The translations under genes and the position numbers were made by a program. Shown one piece after another: positions 1 through 6,900 of a DNA stretch of 18,889 nt (its first letter is position 1; every line of letters starts with the position of its first letter). This DNA is from Actinomycetes bacterium. Lineage in GTDB: Bacteria > Actinomycetota > Actinomycetes > Actinomycetales > Dermatophilaceae. The DNA lies in the NCBI GenBank assembly GCA_023451855.1, contig JAEXXY010000339.1:1-18889 (forward strand). The letters run 5' to 3'. The notes under the pieces are model-generated. The model worked only from the letters and a program-made list of their open reading frames with translations. It ran no database searches and had not been told where the DNA came from.

Positions 1-40
1 GCGTGTCGCCGCCTCCGAGAAGACCGCGCAGGAAGCCCAT
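1..40 (-). CDS. start of an unidentified gene, cut by the window edge
   Basis: An ATG on the minus strand at position 40 opens a frame that reads MGFLRGLLGGGDT and leaves the window at position 1. A GAGGG sequence lies about 8 nt upstream of the ATG, inside the end of the neighbouring ATPase gene, and could be its ribosome binding site. The start lies 10 nt beyond the ATPase stop codon, so the two would be co-transcribed. Thirteen residues are too few to identify a family. The existence of the gene is an inference from the ribosome-binding-site-like sequence and the operon-like spacing. Confidence 0.45.
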   Translation of the reverse strand, partial: MGFLRGLLGGGDT

Positions 41-50
41 GGTCGCGCCC

Positions 51-1082
51 TCAGGAGACGAAGACGCGCTCGTCGATGAGGCGCTCGGTGACCGCCTTGC
101 CGTCCGGCTCGAACCGCCCGTGCTCGAAGTCCTTGGCGAACTCGAGCTCGACGCCGGCCCGGCCGTGACGGTTCTTCTCGATGGTGACGACCGTCCAGCC
201 GCGGAACCGCTGGATGTTGCCGAGGTCGTAGACGAGGTGCTCGCGCGAGACGACGTCGACCTTGTCGTTGACGATGAGGACGACGTCGGCCTCGTAGGCG
301 AGGGCCGAGGACCCGCGCAGGTCGTGGGTCCGCATCCGGTGCCCGCTGGCCAGGGACTCCTTGTCGGCCGCCGAGATGGTGACGATCGGCACCCTCGCCG
401 CGAGCGCGAGGTCCTTGAGGCCCTCGGCCACGGCGGTGACGCGCGCGTTCTCGTCCTCGCCGTCGACCGGCACCTTCTGGATGTAGTCGATGAGGACGAA
501 CGGAGCCTGCCCCGTGGTCTGGGTGACCCGGCCGATGACCGCCGCGATCTCCTCGAGCGACGTTGTCGCACCGGAGGACTCGTGGATCTGGAGCCGGTCG
601 CCGTAGCCGGTGAGGGCCTCGTGGGCAGCCGTACCACCGGGGAGGTCGGCCAGCACCGAAGCCAGGGACGCGCCGCCCGAGCCGACCTCCAGGGCACGGC
701 GCACCTCGACGACGCCGGCGACGTCGCCCGCATAGGCGCCGCTCGCCTCCATGGCCTCCATCGAGATGAGGCGCTCGAGGAGCGTGTACGACTCGTGCTC
801 GTAGGAGAAGACGACCGCCGAGCCGCCCGCCGCGACGGCGTTGCGGGCCATCTGCACGCCGAGCGTCGTCTTGCCGTGGCCGGCCGGGCCGCCGAGGAGC
901 ACGAGCTCGCCCGCGCGGAAGCCGCCCGTCAGCGTCGCGTCGAGGACCGGGAACGCGGTCGGCCACACCTGGGCACCGGCCACGCCCCCGCGCCGCAGCA
1001 CGTCGTCGGTCTCGGTGAGCAGCGCGTCGAGCGGGCGCAGCGAACCGGCATCACGGTGTCCAGCAGGGGTGACCATGCGCAC
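51..1082 (-). CDS. stand-alone DnaB-type C-terminal helicase/ATPase domain protein
   Basis: The 343-residue product is a RecA-fold ATPase matching the C-terminal domain of replicative helicase DnaB. Visible motifs are Walker A at about residues 64-73 (GGPAGHGKTT), the catalytic-glutamate strand at 91-97 (VFSYEHE, in the place of FSLEM in DnaB), Walker B at 195-200 (FVLIDY, followed by IQKV as in DYLQL), the DLRGSSALAYEADVVLI segment at 254-270, and KNRHGRAG at 303-310, the position of the arginine-finger region in DnaB. The N-terminal primase-interacting domain of true DnaB (about 450 residues in total) is absent; only about 50 residues precede the core. It is therefore unlikely to be the main replicative helicase. 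A role in DNA repair, mobile DNA or regulation is possible but cannot be read from the sequence. The start is GTG at 1082, with an in-frame ATG six bases inside; neither has a strong ribosome binding site. Confidence 0.85.
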   Translation of the reverse strand: MRMVTPAGHRDAGSLRPLDALLTETDDVLRRGGVAGAQVWPTAFPVLDATLTGGFRAGELVLLGGPAGHGKTTLGVQMARNAVAAGGSAVVFSYEHESYTLLERLISMEAMEASGAYAGDVAGVVEVRRALEVGSGGASLASVLADLPGGTAAHEALTGYGDRLQIHESSGATTSLEEIAAVIGRVTQTTGQAPFVLIDYIQKVPVDGEDENARVTAVAEGLKDLALAARVPIVTISAADKESLASGHRMRTHDLRGSSALAYEADVVLIVNDKVDVVSREHLVYDLGNIQRFRGWTVVTIEKNRHGRAGVELEFAKDFEHGRFEPDGKAVTERLIDERVFVS

Positions 1083-1090
1083 GATTGCAC

Positions 1091-1109
1091 CACGGGACCC
1101 CCTCCCGTG
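1091..1109. promoter_or_regulatory. perfect 7-bp inverted repeat upstream of the DnaB-like gene
   Basis: The arms CACGGGA (1091-1097) and TCCCGTG (1103-1109) flank a run of five C on the plus strand. The repeat ends 8 nt upstream of the GTG start of the DnaB-like gene. As RNA on the minus strand, the loop would be GGGGG, placing a purine-rich, Shine-Dalgarno-like stretch in the loop. It could be an operator or a leader hairpin; function is inferred from position only. Confidence 0.4.
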
Positions 1110-1122
1110 ACCGCGTTTTCAC

Positions 1123-1162
1123 GCAGGACGCCGGGGCACCCGCTGGTGCCCCGGCGTCCTGC
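1123..1162 (-). terminator. strong hairpin terminator behind the succinate-semialdehyde dehydrogenase gene
   Basis: An 18-bp perfect stem (arms 1123-1140 and 1145-1162; inner arm GGGGCACC) closes on a 4-nt CGCT loop. It lies 38 nt beyond the stop codon of the minus-strand aldehyde dehydrogenase gene and before the next minus-strand gene. There is no T tract after the stem in either direction, which is common for terminator hairpins in GC-rich actinobacteria. It probably ends the polyamine operon. Confidence 0.75.
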
Positions 1163-1200
1163 TCGCATCGGGCCGCGTGGGTGCGGCCTGCTGCCTTGCG

Positions 1201-2685
1201 TCAGAGCGCGATGCCGACGTACTTCGTCTCGAGGTACTCCTCGATGCCCTCGGAACCGCCCTCGCGGCCGACACCCGACTGCTTGACGCCGCCGAACGGC
1301 GCGGCCGGGTTGGACACGATGCCCTGGTTGACGCCGACCATGCCGTACTCGAGCTCCTCGCTGACGCGGATGGCCCGGGAGAGGTCGCGGGTGAACAGGT
1401 AGGCCACGAGGCCGTACTCGGTGTCGTTGGCGAGCCGGAGGGCCTCGTCGTCGTCGGAGAACGACGTGACCGGTGCGACCGGGCCGAAGATCTCCTCGCG
1501 GGCGAGGTCGGCGCTGGTGGGCACGTCGGCGAGGACGGTCGGCTCGTAGAACCAGCCGGCCCCCTCGCGGGCCTTGCCGCCGGTGAGGACCCGGGCGCCC
1601 TTGTCGACGGCGTCCTGCACGAGCGCGCTCACCTTGGTGCGCGCGTTCTCGTCGACGAGCGGGCCGACGTCGACGCCGTCCTCGGTGCCGTGCCCGAGAG
1701 TCAGCGAACCCATCCGCTCGGCCAGCCGCGAGGAGAACTCGGCGGCGAGCGACTCGTGGACGTAGAAGCGGTTGGCGGCCGTGCAGGCCTCGCCGATGTT
1801 GCGCATCTTGGCCAGCATCGCGCCCTCGACGGCCTTGTCGAGGTCGGCGTCGGGGAAGACGAGGAACGGGGCGTTGCCCCCGAGCTCCATCGACACGCGC
1901 AGGATCCCCTCTGCAGCCTGCTCGATGAGCTTGCGGCCCACCGGCGTCGAGCCGGTGAAGGTCAGCTTGCGCAGCCGGGGGTCGCGGATGAGCGGCTCCA
2001 TGACGTCGCCGGTGTGGCTCGTCGTGACGACGTTGAGGACGCCGTCGGGCACACCGCACTCCTTGAGGAGGTCGGCGAGCGCGAGCATCGTCAGGGGCGT
2101 CTGGCTGGCCGGCTTGACGACCATCGTGCAGCCCGCCGCGATGGCCGGGCCGATCTTGCGGGTACCCATGGCGAGAGGGAAGTTCCACGGCGTGATCATG
2201 AGCGTCGGCCCCACGGGCTGCTTCATCGTCATGAGTCGCGTCGCGCCGTTGGGGGCGGTCGACCAGCGGCCGGAGATGCGCACGGCCTCCTCGGAGAACC
2301 AGCGGAAGAACTCGGCGCCGTAGGCGACCTCGCCCCGCGACTCGGCGAGCGTCTTGCCCATCTCGAGGGTCATGAGCGTCGCGAAGTCGTCGGTGCGCGC
2401 GACGATGCGCTCGTAGGCGTCGCGGAGGATCTCACCGCGGTCGCGCGGGGCAGTGCGCGCCCAGTCGGCCTGGGCGGCCACGGCGGCATCGAGCGCGGCC
2501 CGGCCGTCCTCGACGGTCGCGTCGGCCACGTGCGCGATGACCTCGCCCGTGGCCGGGTCCTCGACGGCGATGGTGGCGCCGCTGCTGCTGTCGCGCCACG
2601 ACCCCCCGATGAACAGCCCCTTGGGTACCGACTCGACCACCGACCCGAAGGTCGCCTTCACTGACTCCTGTGTCACGCCTGCCAT
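1201..2685 (-). CDS. gabD: NAD(P)-dependent succinate-semialdehyde dehydrogenase
   Basis: The 494-residue protein belongs to the aldehyde dehydrogenase superfamily and probably oxidises succinic semialdehyde to succinate, the last step of GABA breakdown, in the cytoplasm. Visible are the oxyanion asparagine in TPWNFP (N168), FTGST at 243-247, the catalytic-base glutamate in SMELGG (E267), and the nucleophilic cysteine in NIGEACTAANR (C301). The C-terminal FGGVKQSGVGREGG segment fits the SSADH branch. The ATG at 2685 was chosen because GAGGAG lies immediately upstream and the conserved FIGG fold begins about 25 residues later; the frame stays open further upstream through repeat sequence, but that part has no family character. 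It is the last gene of the polyamine operon, 113 bp after the oxidoreductase gene. Substrate preference (SSA against other short aldehydes) is inferred from motif and neighbours. Confidence 0.88.
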   Translation of the reverse strand: MAGVTQESVKATFGSVVESVPKGLFIGGSWRDSSSGATIAVEDPATGEVIAHVADATVEDGRAALDAAVAAQADWARTAPRDRGEILRDAYERIVARTDDFATLMTLEMGKTLAESRGEVAYGAEFFRWFSEEAVRISGRWSTAPNGATRLMTMKQPVGPTLMITPWNFPLAMGTRKIGPAIAAGCTMVVKPASQTPLTMLALADLLKECGVPDGVLNVVTTSHTGDVMEPLIRDPRLRKLTFTGSTPVGRKLIEQAAEGILRVSMELGGNAPFLVFPDADLDKAVEGAMLAKMRNIGEACTAANRFYVHESLAAEFSSRLAERMGSLTLGHGTEDGVDVGPLVDENARTKVSALVQDAVDKGARVLTGGKAREGAGWFYEPTVLADVPTSADLAREEIFGPVAPVTSFSDDDEALRLANDTEYGLVAYLFTRDLSRAIRVSEELEYGMVGVNQGIVSNPAAPFGGVKQSGVGREGGSEGIEEYLETKYVGIAL

Positions 2686-2698
2686 GCTCCTCAGCCTA

Positions 2699-2713
2699 GG
2701 TCCCCTGGGGACC
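2699..2713. promoter_or_regulatory. 15-bp perfect palindrome in front of gabD
   Basis: GGTCCCC and GGGGACC flank a single central base, 13 nt upstream of the gabD ATG. A one-base centre makes it more likely a DNA operator than an RNA hairpin. On the minus strand TAGGCT follows just downstream (2693-2698), fits the actinobacterial -10 pattern TANNNT and ends 7 nt before the ATG. If that is the promoter, the palindrome would sit in the spacer between -35 and -10, although no good -35 hexamer is visible. The sequence is seen; the role is inferred. Confidence 0.4.
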
Positions 2714-2719
2714 GGTTCT

Positions 2720-2785
2720 CTCTCGGGTGTTGCGGGGGTGGTGCGGGGGTGGTTCGCCGGTGGTTCGAGGGTGGTTGGGAGGTGA
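2720..2785. repeat. six tandem copies of a degenerate 11-bp repeat
   Basis: On the plus strand the units are CTCTCGGGTGT, TGCGGGGGTGG, TGCGGGGGTGG, TTCGCCGGTGG, TTCGAGGGTGG and TTGGGAGGTGA, each exactly 11 bp. Two central copies are identical and the outer ones diverge. The array fills most of the 113-bp gap between the oxidoreductase stop and the gabD start. Eleven base pairs is close to one helical turn, so every unit presents its GGTG core on the same face of the DNA. It may be a regulator binding array or simple slippage of a GGTGG-rich sequence. Confidence 0.7.
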
Positions 2786-2798
2786 GCCGGCCGGCGGC

Positions 2799-4046
2799 TC
2801 AGCGGTCCTCCAGACCCCAGGGCGAGCCGTAGCCCTCGGGCTTCGCGGCCGCGAGCAGCTCGAGGAAGGGGACGGCGTCGAACGCCTCGGGGCCGAGCAC
2901 CCCGGCACCCTTCCACGTGCCGCGCGCGAGCAGCTCGAGTGCGACGACCGGGTTGACGGCGGTCTGCCACACGACGCACTGGGCGCCGTAGTCACGCATC
3001 GTCTGCTCGTTGTCGACGACGTGGTAGAGGTACGTGCGCCGCGGCTGCCCGTCGGTGCCGGTGCCGGTGACGAAGAGGCCGGCGCACGTCTTGCCCGTCA
3101 TCCGTGGACCGATGGTCGCCGGGTCGGGCAGGACGGCGGCGACGACGTCGCGCGGCGACACCTCCACGCCCTTGACGCGCACCGGCTCGGTGCGGTCGAG
3201 GCCGAGCGTGTGCAGCACCTTGAGGATGGTGATGAACTCCTCGCCGAGGCCGTACTTGAAGGTCGCCCGCTTCGCCTCGACCCACCGCGGCATGAGGAGC
3301 ACCTCCTCGTGCTCGACGTTGACGCACTCGACCGGCCCGATGCCCTCCGGGAAGTGGAAGACCTCCGGCTCGCTGAACGGCTCGGTCGTGTACCAGCCGC
3401 GGTCCTTCTCCCAGACCACCGGCGGGTTGAGGCACTCCTCGATGGTCGTCCACATCGAGAAGCTCGGGGCGAAGATCTCGTTGCCGTCGTCGTCGCGCAC
3501 GACGAGGTTGGCGCCGTCGCGGGTGCCGAGCTCGTCGATGTCTGAGAAGAGGTGGTCGGCGGCGTAGCGGGCGAAGACGTCGGACAGCCCGGGCTCGACG
3601 CCGATGCCGACGAGGGCGAGACGCCCCTCGGCCTCCCACTCCCCCGCCACCTCGAACTGCTCGTCGCCGAGCTTGACGCCGGTCTCGGCGTAGGGGCGCT
3701 CGGGGTGCGGTCGCGACAGGCTCATCGCCATGTCGAGGTAGTCGGCGTCGGCAGCCTTGGCACCATTGAAGATCGACAGGTTGAACTTCGGGTCGACGGC
3801 GTTGAACACGTGGGTGGCGCCGTGCTCGCGGGCGAGCGCGGTGACGGCACCGGCGTCGGACGCGTCGACGTGGGCCGCGACGAACCGCGTCTCCCCCGGG
3901 TGGCGCTCCGCCACGGCCGCGACGGTGCGTTGCGCACGCGTCTCGTCGAAGTCGGCGACGACCCACTGCTCGAAGTAGTCACGCTCGGCGGCGATGCGCG
4001 CAGCGGCGTCACCGACCCCGCCGGAGCCGATCATGAGGACACGCAT
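2799..4046 (-). CDS. saccharopine dehydrogenase-like (LYS9/carboxynorspermidine-dehydrogenase type) oxidoreductase
   Basis: The 415-residue protein has an N-terminal Rossmann nucleotide site (IGSGGVG, residues 6-12) and the layout of the saccharopine dehydrogenase superfamily. From memory of the family, several segments run parallel to carboxynorspermidine dehydrogenase: YLDMAMSLS near 105, GVEPGLSDVFARYAADHLF near 155-175, LPDPATIGPRMTGKTCAGLFV in the C-terminal third, and the final GTWKGAGVLGPEAFDAVPFLELL. Members reduce or oxidise a secondary-amine C-N bond with NAD(P)H, as in saccharopine or carboxy-polyamines. The gene starts 7 nt after the potC stop codon, so it belongs to the polyamine transport operon. 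Position suggests a polyamine, lysine or related amino-acid substrate, but no step of the usual putrescine-to-succinate route needs it. Family membership is well supported; the exact reaction is unknown. Confidence 0.85.
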   Translation of the reverse strand: MRVLMIGSGGVGDAAARIAAERDYFEQWVVADFDETRAQRTVAAVAERHPGETRFVAAHVDASDAGAVTALAREHGATHVFNAVDPKFNLSIFNGAKAADADYLDMAMSLSRPHPERPYAETGVKLGDEQFEVAGEWEAEGRLALVGIGVEPGLSDVFARYAADHLFSDIDELGTRDGANLVVRDDDGNEIFAPSFSMWTTIEECLNPPVVWEKDRGWYTTEPFSEPEVFHFPEGIGPVECVNVEHEEVLLMPRWVEAKRATFKYGLGEEFITILKVLHTLGLDRTEPVRVKGVEVSPRDVVAAVLPDPATIGPRMTGKTCAGLFVTGTGTDGQPRRTYLYHVVDNEQTMRDYGAQCVVWQTAVNPVVALELLARGTWKGAGVLGPEAFDAVPFLELLAAAKPEGYGSPWGLEDR

Positions 4047-4053
4047 GGGCGGT

Positions 4054-4848
4054 TCAGACCACCTGTCGGTTGCGACGTCGCGACACGACCTGGCCGGTCA
4101 TGACGACCACGAGGGCGAGCAGGAACATCAGGGTGCCGATGACGTACACCTGCACGGGCACGCCGCGGGCCGAGGCTCCCCAGACGTACATCGGGAACGT
4201 GATCGAGCTCGGGCTCGCGTTGAAGTTCGTGATGATGTAGTCGTCGAAGGACAGCGAGAAGGCGAGAAGGGCACCGGCCGCGATCCCCGGGGCTGCGAGG
4301 GGGAAGGTGACCCGCAGGAACGTCTGCGTCGGGTTCGCGCCGAGGTCAGCGGCCGCCTCCTCGAGCTTCGGGTCGAGCGTCGCGACGCGCGCCTTGACGG
4401 CGACGACGACGAACGACACGCAGAACATGATGTGCGCGATGAGGATCGCCCCGCGTCCCGACGGCACGCCGAGCATGAGGAACAGCGTCAGCAGGCTCGA
4501 GCCCATGACGACCTCGGGCGTGGCCATCGGCATGAAGATGAGCAGGTTCGTCGCGGACCGGCCCCGGAAGCGGTAGCGCCCGAGGGCGAAGGCGATCATC
4601 GTGCCGAGCACGGTGGCGGCGAGCGAGGCGATGACCCCGATCTGCAGGCTCAGTCCCAGTGACTCGCAGATCCCCTGTGCCCCACAGGGATCCGTCCAGG
4701 CAGCGGTCGAGAACTCGTTGAAGTTGTAGTTGAACCGGCCCTTCGGCTCGTTGAACGAGAAGACCGCGACCACGATGTTCGGTACGAGCATGTACACGAG
4801 CACGAGAAGGCCGGCGAAGGCGATGAGGTGCCGCTTGATCCAGGCCAT
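4054..4848 (-). CDS. potC: spermidine/putrescine ABC transporter permease PotC
   Basis: The 264-residue inner-membrane protein has about six hydrophobic segments and the EAA loop that docks on the ATPase, at about residues 163-189 (EEAAADLG followed by PLAAPGI). The first segment spans about 8-32, and the following SFNEP is typical of PotC. The gene begins with ATG at 4848, sharing one base with the potB stop codon (TGATG), which indicates translational coupling. With PotA, PotB and PotD it forms the polyamine importer. The extracytoplasmic stretch between the first two membrane segments contains two cysteines (C55 and C61, in DPCGAQGICES) that could form a small disulfide loop. Polyamine specificity is inferred from family resemblance and operon partners. 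Confidence 0.9.
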   Translation of the reverse strand: MAWIKRHLIAFAGLLVLVYMLVPNIVVAVFSFNEPKGRFNYNFNEFSTAAWTDPCGAQGICESLGLSLQIGVIASLAATVLGTMIAFALGRYRFRGRSATNLLIFMPMATPEVVMGSSLLTLFLMLGVPSGRGAILIAHIMFCVSFVVVAVKARVATLDPKLEEAAADLGANPTQTFLRVTFPLAAPGIAAGALLAFSLSFDDYIITNFNASPSSITFPMYVWGASARGVPVQVYVIGTLMFLLALVVVMTGQVVSRRRNRQVV

Positions 4849-5786
4849 CAGAGGAGCTCCTCCGTCCCGGCCCTCCGGACGTACACCATGACCATCGACA
4901 CGATGGTGACGAGCATGATGAACGACAGGGCCGCAGCGAGCGGGTAGTCGAGGACGCGCAGGAACAGGACGTCGATGACCGAGCCGAGCATCGTGGTCTG
5001 CGTGTTGCCGAGCAGCTTGGCGTTGACGAAGTCGCCGGCCGCCGGGATGAAGGTCAGCAACGTGCCGGCCACCACGCCGGGCAGCGACAGCGGCCACGTG
5101 ACCCGCCGGAAGGTCTGCCACGGCGACGCGTAGAGGTCGCCCGCCGCCTCGAGCAGGCGAGGGTCGAGACGCTCGAGCGAGGTGTAGAGCGGCAGGATCA
5201 TGAACGGCAGGAAGTTGTAGGTCAGGCCCATGATGACGCCGAACTGCGAGTAGAGCAGGGAGTCGTTGTTCGTCAGGCCGATCGCCTGGAGCAGGTCGGT
5301 GATGTGCAGCGTGCGCGCCACCTGCGTCACGAACCCGTCGTCGGACAGGATCGTGCGCCACGCGAGCGTCCGGATGAGGAAGCTCGTGAAGAACGGGGCG
5401 ATGACGAGCACGAGGACGAGGTTCTTCCAGCGTCCCGCCTTCTGGGCGATGAAGTACGCCAGCGGGTAGCCGAGCAGCAGCGTCAGCAGCGTCGCCGTGC
5501 CGGCGTAGACGAGCGATCGGAGCATCTGCGGCCAGTACTGGCTGAACGCGTCGGCGTAGATGCCGACGTTGCCGGTGAAGACGTAGCCGTCGTCGACGTT
5601 GCCCTCCTGGAGGGACTGCGACGCGAGCGTGATCATCGGCACGACGAAGAAGATGACGAGCCACAGCAGGCCCGGCAGCAGCAGGGCGTACGGCACCCAG
5701 TTGCGGCGGCGCCGGGGCGCGTCCGGCACCACGGCCGCCCCCGGCGGGTGCGCCGTCGCCGATGGGAGGACGGCCTGGTCAGCCAC
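4848..5786 (-). CDS. potB: spermidine/putrescine ABC transporter permease PotB
   Basis: The 312-residue permease has a cytoplasmic head with RRRR at about 25-28, a first membrane segment at about 31-55, and five further hydrophobic segments. The EAA loop is at about 211-238 (LLEAAGDLYAS then PLSLPGVVAG). It pairs with PotC to form the polyamine channel. The start chosen is GTG at 5786, because the potA stop overlaps it by 8 nt and the downstream sequence matches the usual PotB N-terminus; the open frame further upstream is an antisense or out-of-frame continuation over potA. There is no ATG nearby. The overlap suggests coupling to potA translation. Confidence 0.88.
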   Translation of the reverse strand: MADQAVLPSATAHPPGAAVVPDAPRRRRNWVPYALLLPGLLWLVIFFVVPMITLASQSLQEGNVDDGYVFTGNVGIYADAFSQYWPQMLRSLVYAGTATLLTLLLGYPLAYFIAQKAGRWKNLVLVLVIAPFFTSFLIRTLAWRTILSDDGFVTQVARTLHITDLLQAIGLTNNDSLLYSQFGVIMGLTYNFLPFMILPLYTSLERLDPRLLEAAGDLYASPWQTFRRVTWPLSLPGVVAGTLLTFIPAAGDFVNAKLLGNTQTTMLGSVIDVLFLRVLDYPLAAALSFIMLVTIVSMVMVYVRRAGTEELL

Positions 5787-6900
5787 GCTCGTCCACCAGC
5801 TCCGCGCCGGCCTCGGCGTCCTGCGACGCGTCGAGGGCGAAGCCGTGCTCGGCGGCCCACGACACCGTGACGTTCTCCCCGAGGGTGGCCCGGGCGGTGC
5901 CGTCGTTCTGCTGGACGACGGCCAGCTCCTGGCCCCACGGCATCTCGACGCTGTACTGCGTCGCGACACCCGTGAAGGACACGTCGCGAACGACGCCGCG
6001 CAGCCGGTTGGGGCCGCCCGACTCGCCGAGGCGCAGCTTCTCGGGCCGGACCCCGAGCCACACGTCGCCACCGCCGTCGGGCAGGTGGTCGCGCACGACC
6101 TCGAGCTCGGCGTCGTGGCTGCGGACGCGGACGACGCCGTCGGTGCTGCCGCTCCCGACGACCGACGCACGCAGGAGGTTGGACTGGCCGAGGAAGTTCG
6201 CCACGAAGGTCGACCGCGGGTTCTCGTAGAGGGTGGCCGGGTCGCCCAGCTGCTCCATCCGGCCGGCGTTCATGACGGCGATCCGGTCGGCCATCGTCAT
6301 GGCCTCCTCCTGGTCGTGCGTCACGTGGATGAACGTGAGGCCGACCTCCTGCTGGATCCGCTTGAGCTCCATCTGCATCTGGCGCCGCAGCTTGAGGTCG
6401 AGGGCCCCGAGGGGCTCGTCGAGCAGGAGCACGTCTGGGCGGTTGACGAGGGCCCGCGCCAGGGCCACGCGCTGCTGCATGCCGCCGGAGAGCTGCGTCG
6501 GTCGCTTGCTGCCGACCTGGCCCAGCTCGACGAGCTCGAGCGCCTCCTGGGCCTTGCGCTTGGCCTCCTTGTCGCCGCGCCGCTTGAGGCCGAACATGAC
6601 GTTGTCGACCACCGACATGTGCGGGAACAGCGCATAGGACTGGAACACCGTGTTGACGTTGCGCTGGTAGGCCTTGGTGTCGGTGATGTCCTGCTCGCCG
6701 ATGCGGATGCGTCCGGCCGTTGGCGCCTCCAGTCCCGCGATCATCCGCAGCGTCGTCGTCTTGCCGCAGCCGGACGGGCCGAGCAGCGCGAAGAACGAAC
6801 CCGCCTCGATGGTGAGGTCGAGCGGCTGGACCGCGGTGAAGGTCCCGAACTCCTTGGTCAGGGCGACGAGCTGGAGGTCGCCCTTTCCCGTGCCGGCCAT
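5779..6900 (-). CDS. potA: spermidine/putrescine ABC transporter ATP-binding protein PotA
   Basis: The 373-residue ATPase carries Walker A at 41-49 (GPSGCGKTT), the Q-loop glutamine at 87, the ABC signature LSGGMQQ at 137-143, Walker B at 157-162 (VLLLDE) with the D-loop GALD, and the H-loop histidine at 195 (THDQEEA). The C-terminal part from about 240 is a TOBE-type regulatory domain with the VWLGVRPEKLRLG segment. Length and the YENPRSTFVANFLGQSN stretch match the PotA family closely. The ATG at 6900 shares one base with the potD stop codon. It powers import through PotB and PotC. Confidence 0.92.
   Translation of the reverse strand: MAGTGKGDLQLVALTKEFGTFTAVQPLDLTIEAGSFFALLGPSGCGKTTTLRMIAGLEAPTAGRIRIGEQDITDTKAYQRNVNTVFQSYALFPHMSVVDNVMFGLKRRGDKEAKRKAQEALELVELGQVGSKRPTQLSGGMQQRVALARALVNRPDVLLLDEPLGALDLKLRRQMQMELKRIQQEVGLTFIHVTHDQEEAMTMADRIAVMNAGRMEQLGDPATLYENPRSTFVANFLGQSNLLRASVVGSGSTDGVVRVRSHDAELEVVRDHLPDGGGDVWLGVRPEKLRLGESGGPNRLRGVVRDVSFTGVATQYSVEMPWGQELAVVQQNDGTARATLGENVTVSWAAEHGFALDASQDAEAGAELVDERG

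Noticed and set aside
3..1286. Long plus-strand frames opposite the minus-strand genes throughout the window
   Set aside because: They are antisense mirrors caused by third-position GC bias. They are rich in Arg, Gly, Asp and Val, lack domains, and overlap well-supported genes.
2686..2979. Extension of gabD to an upstream start inside the oxidoreductase gene
   Set aside because: The added residues translate the 11-bp repeats and a shadow frame of the oxidoreductase. They have no aldehyde dehydrogenase similarity, and a ribosome binding site stands before ATG 2685.
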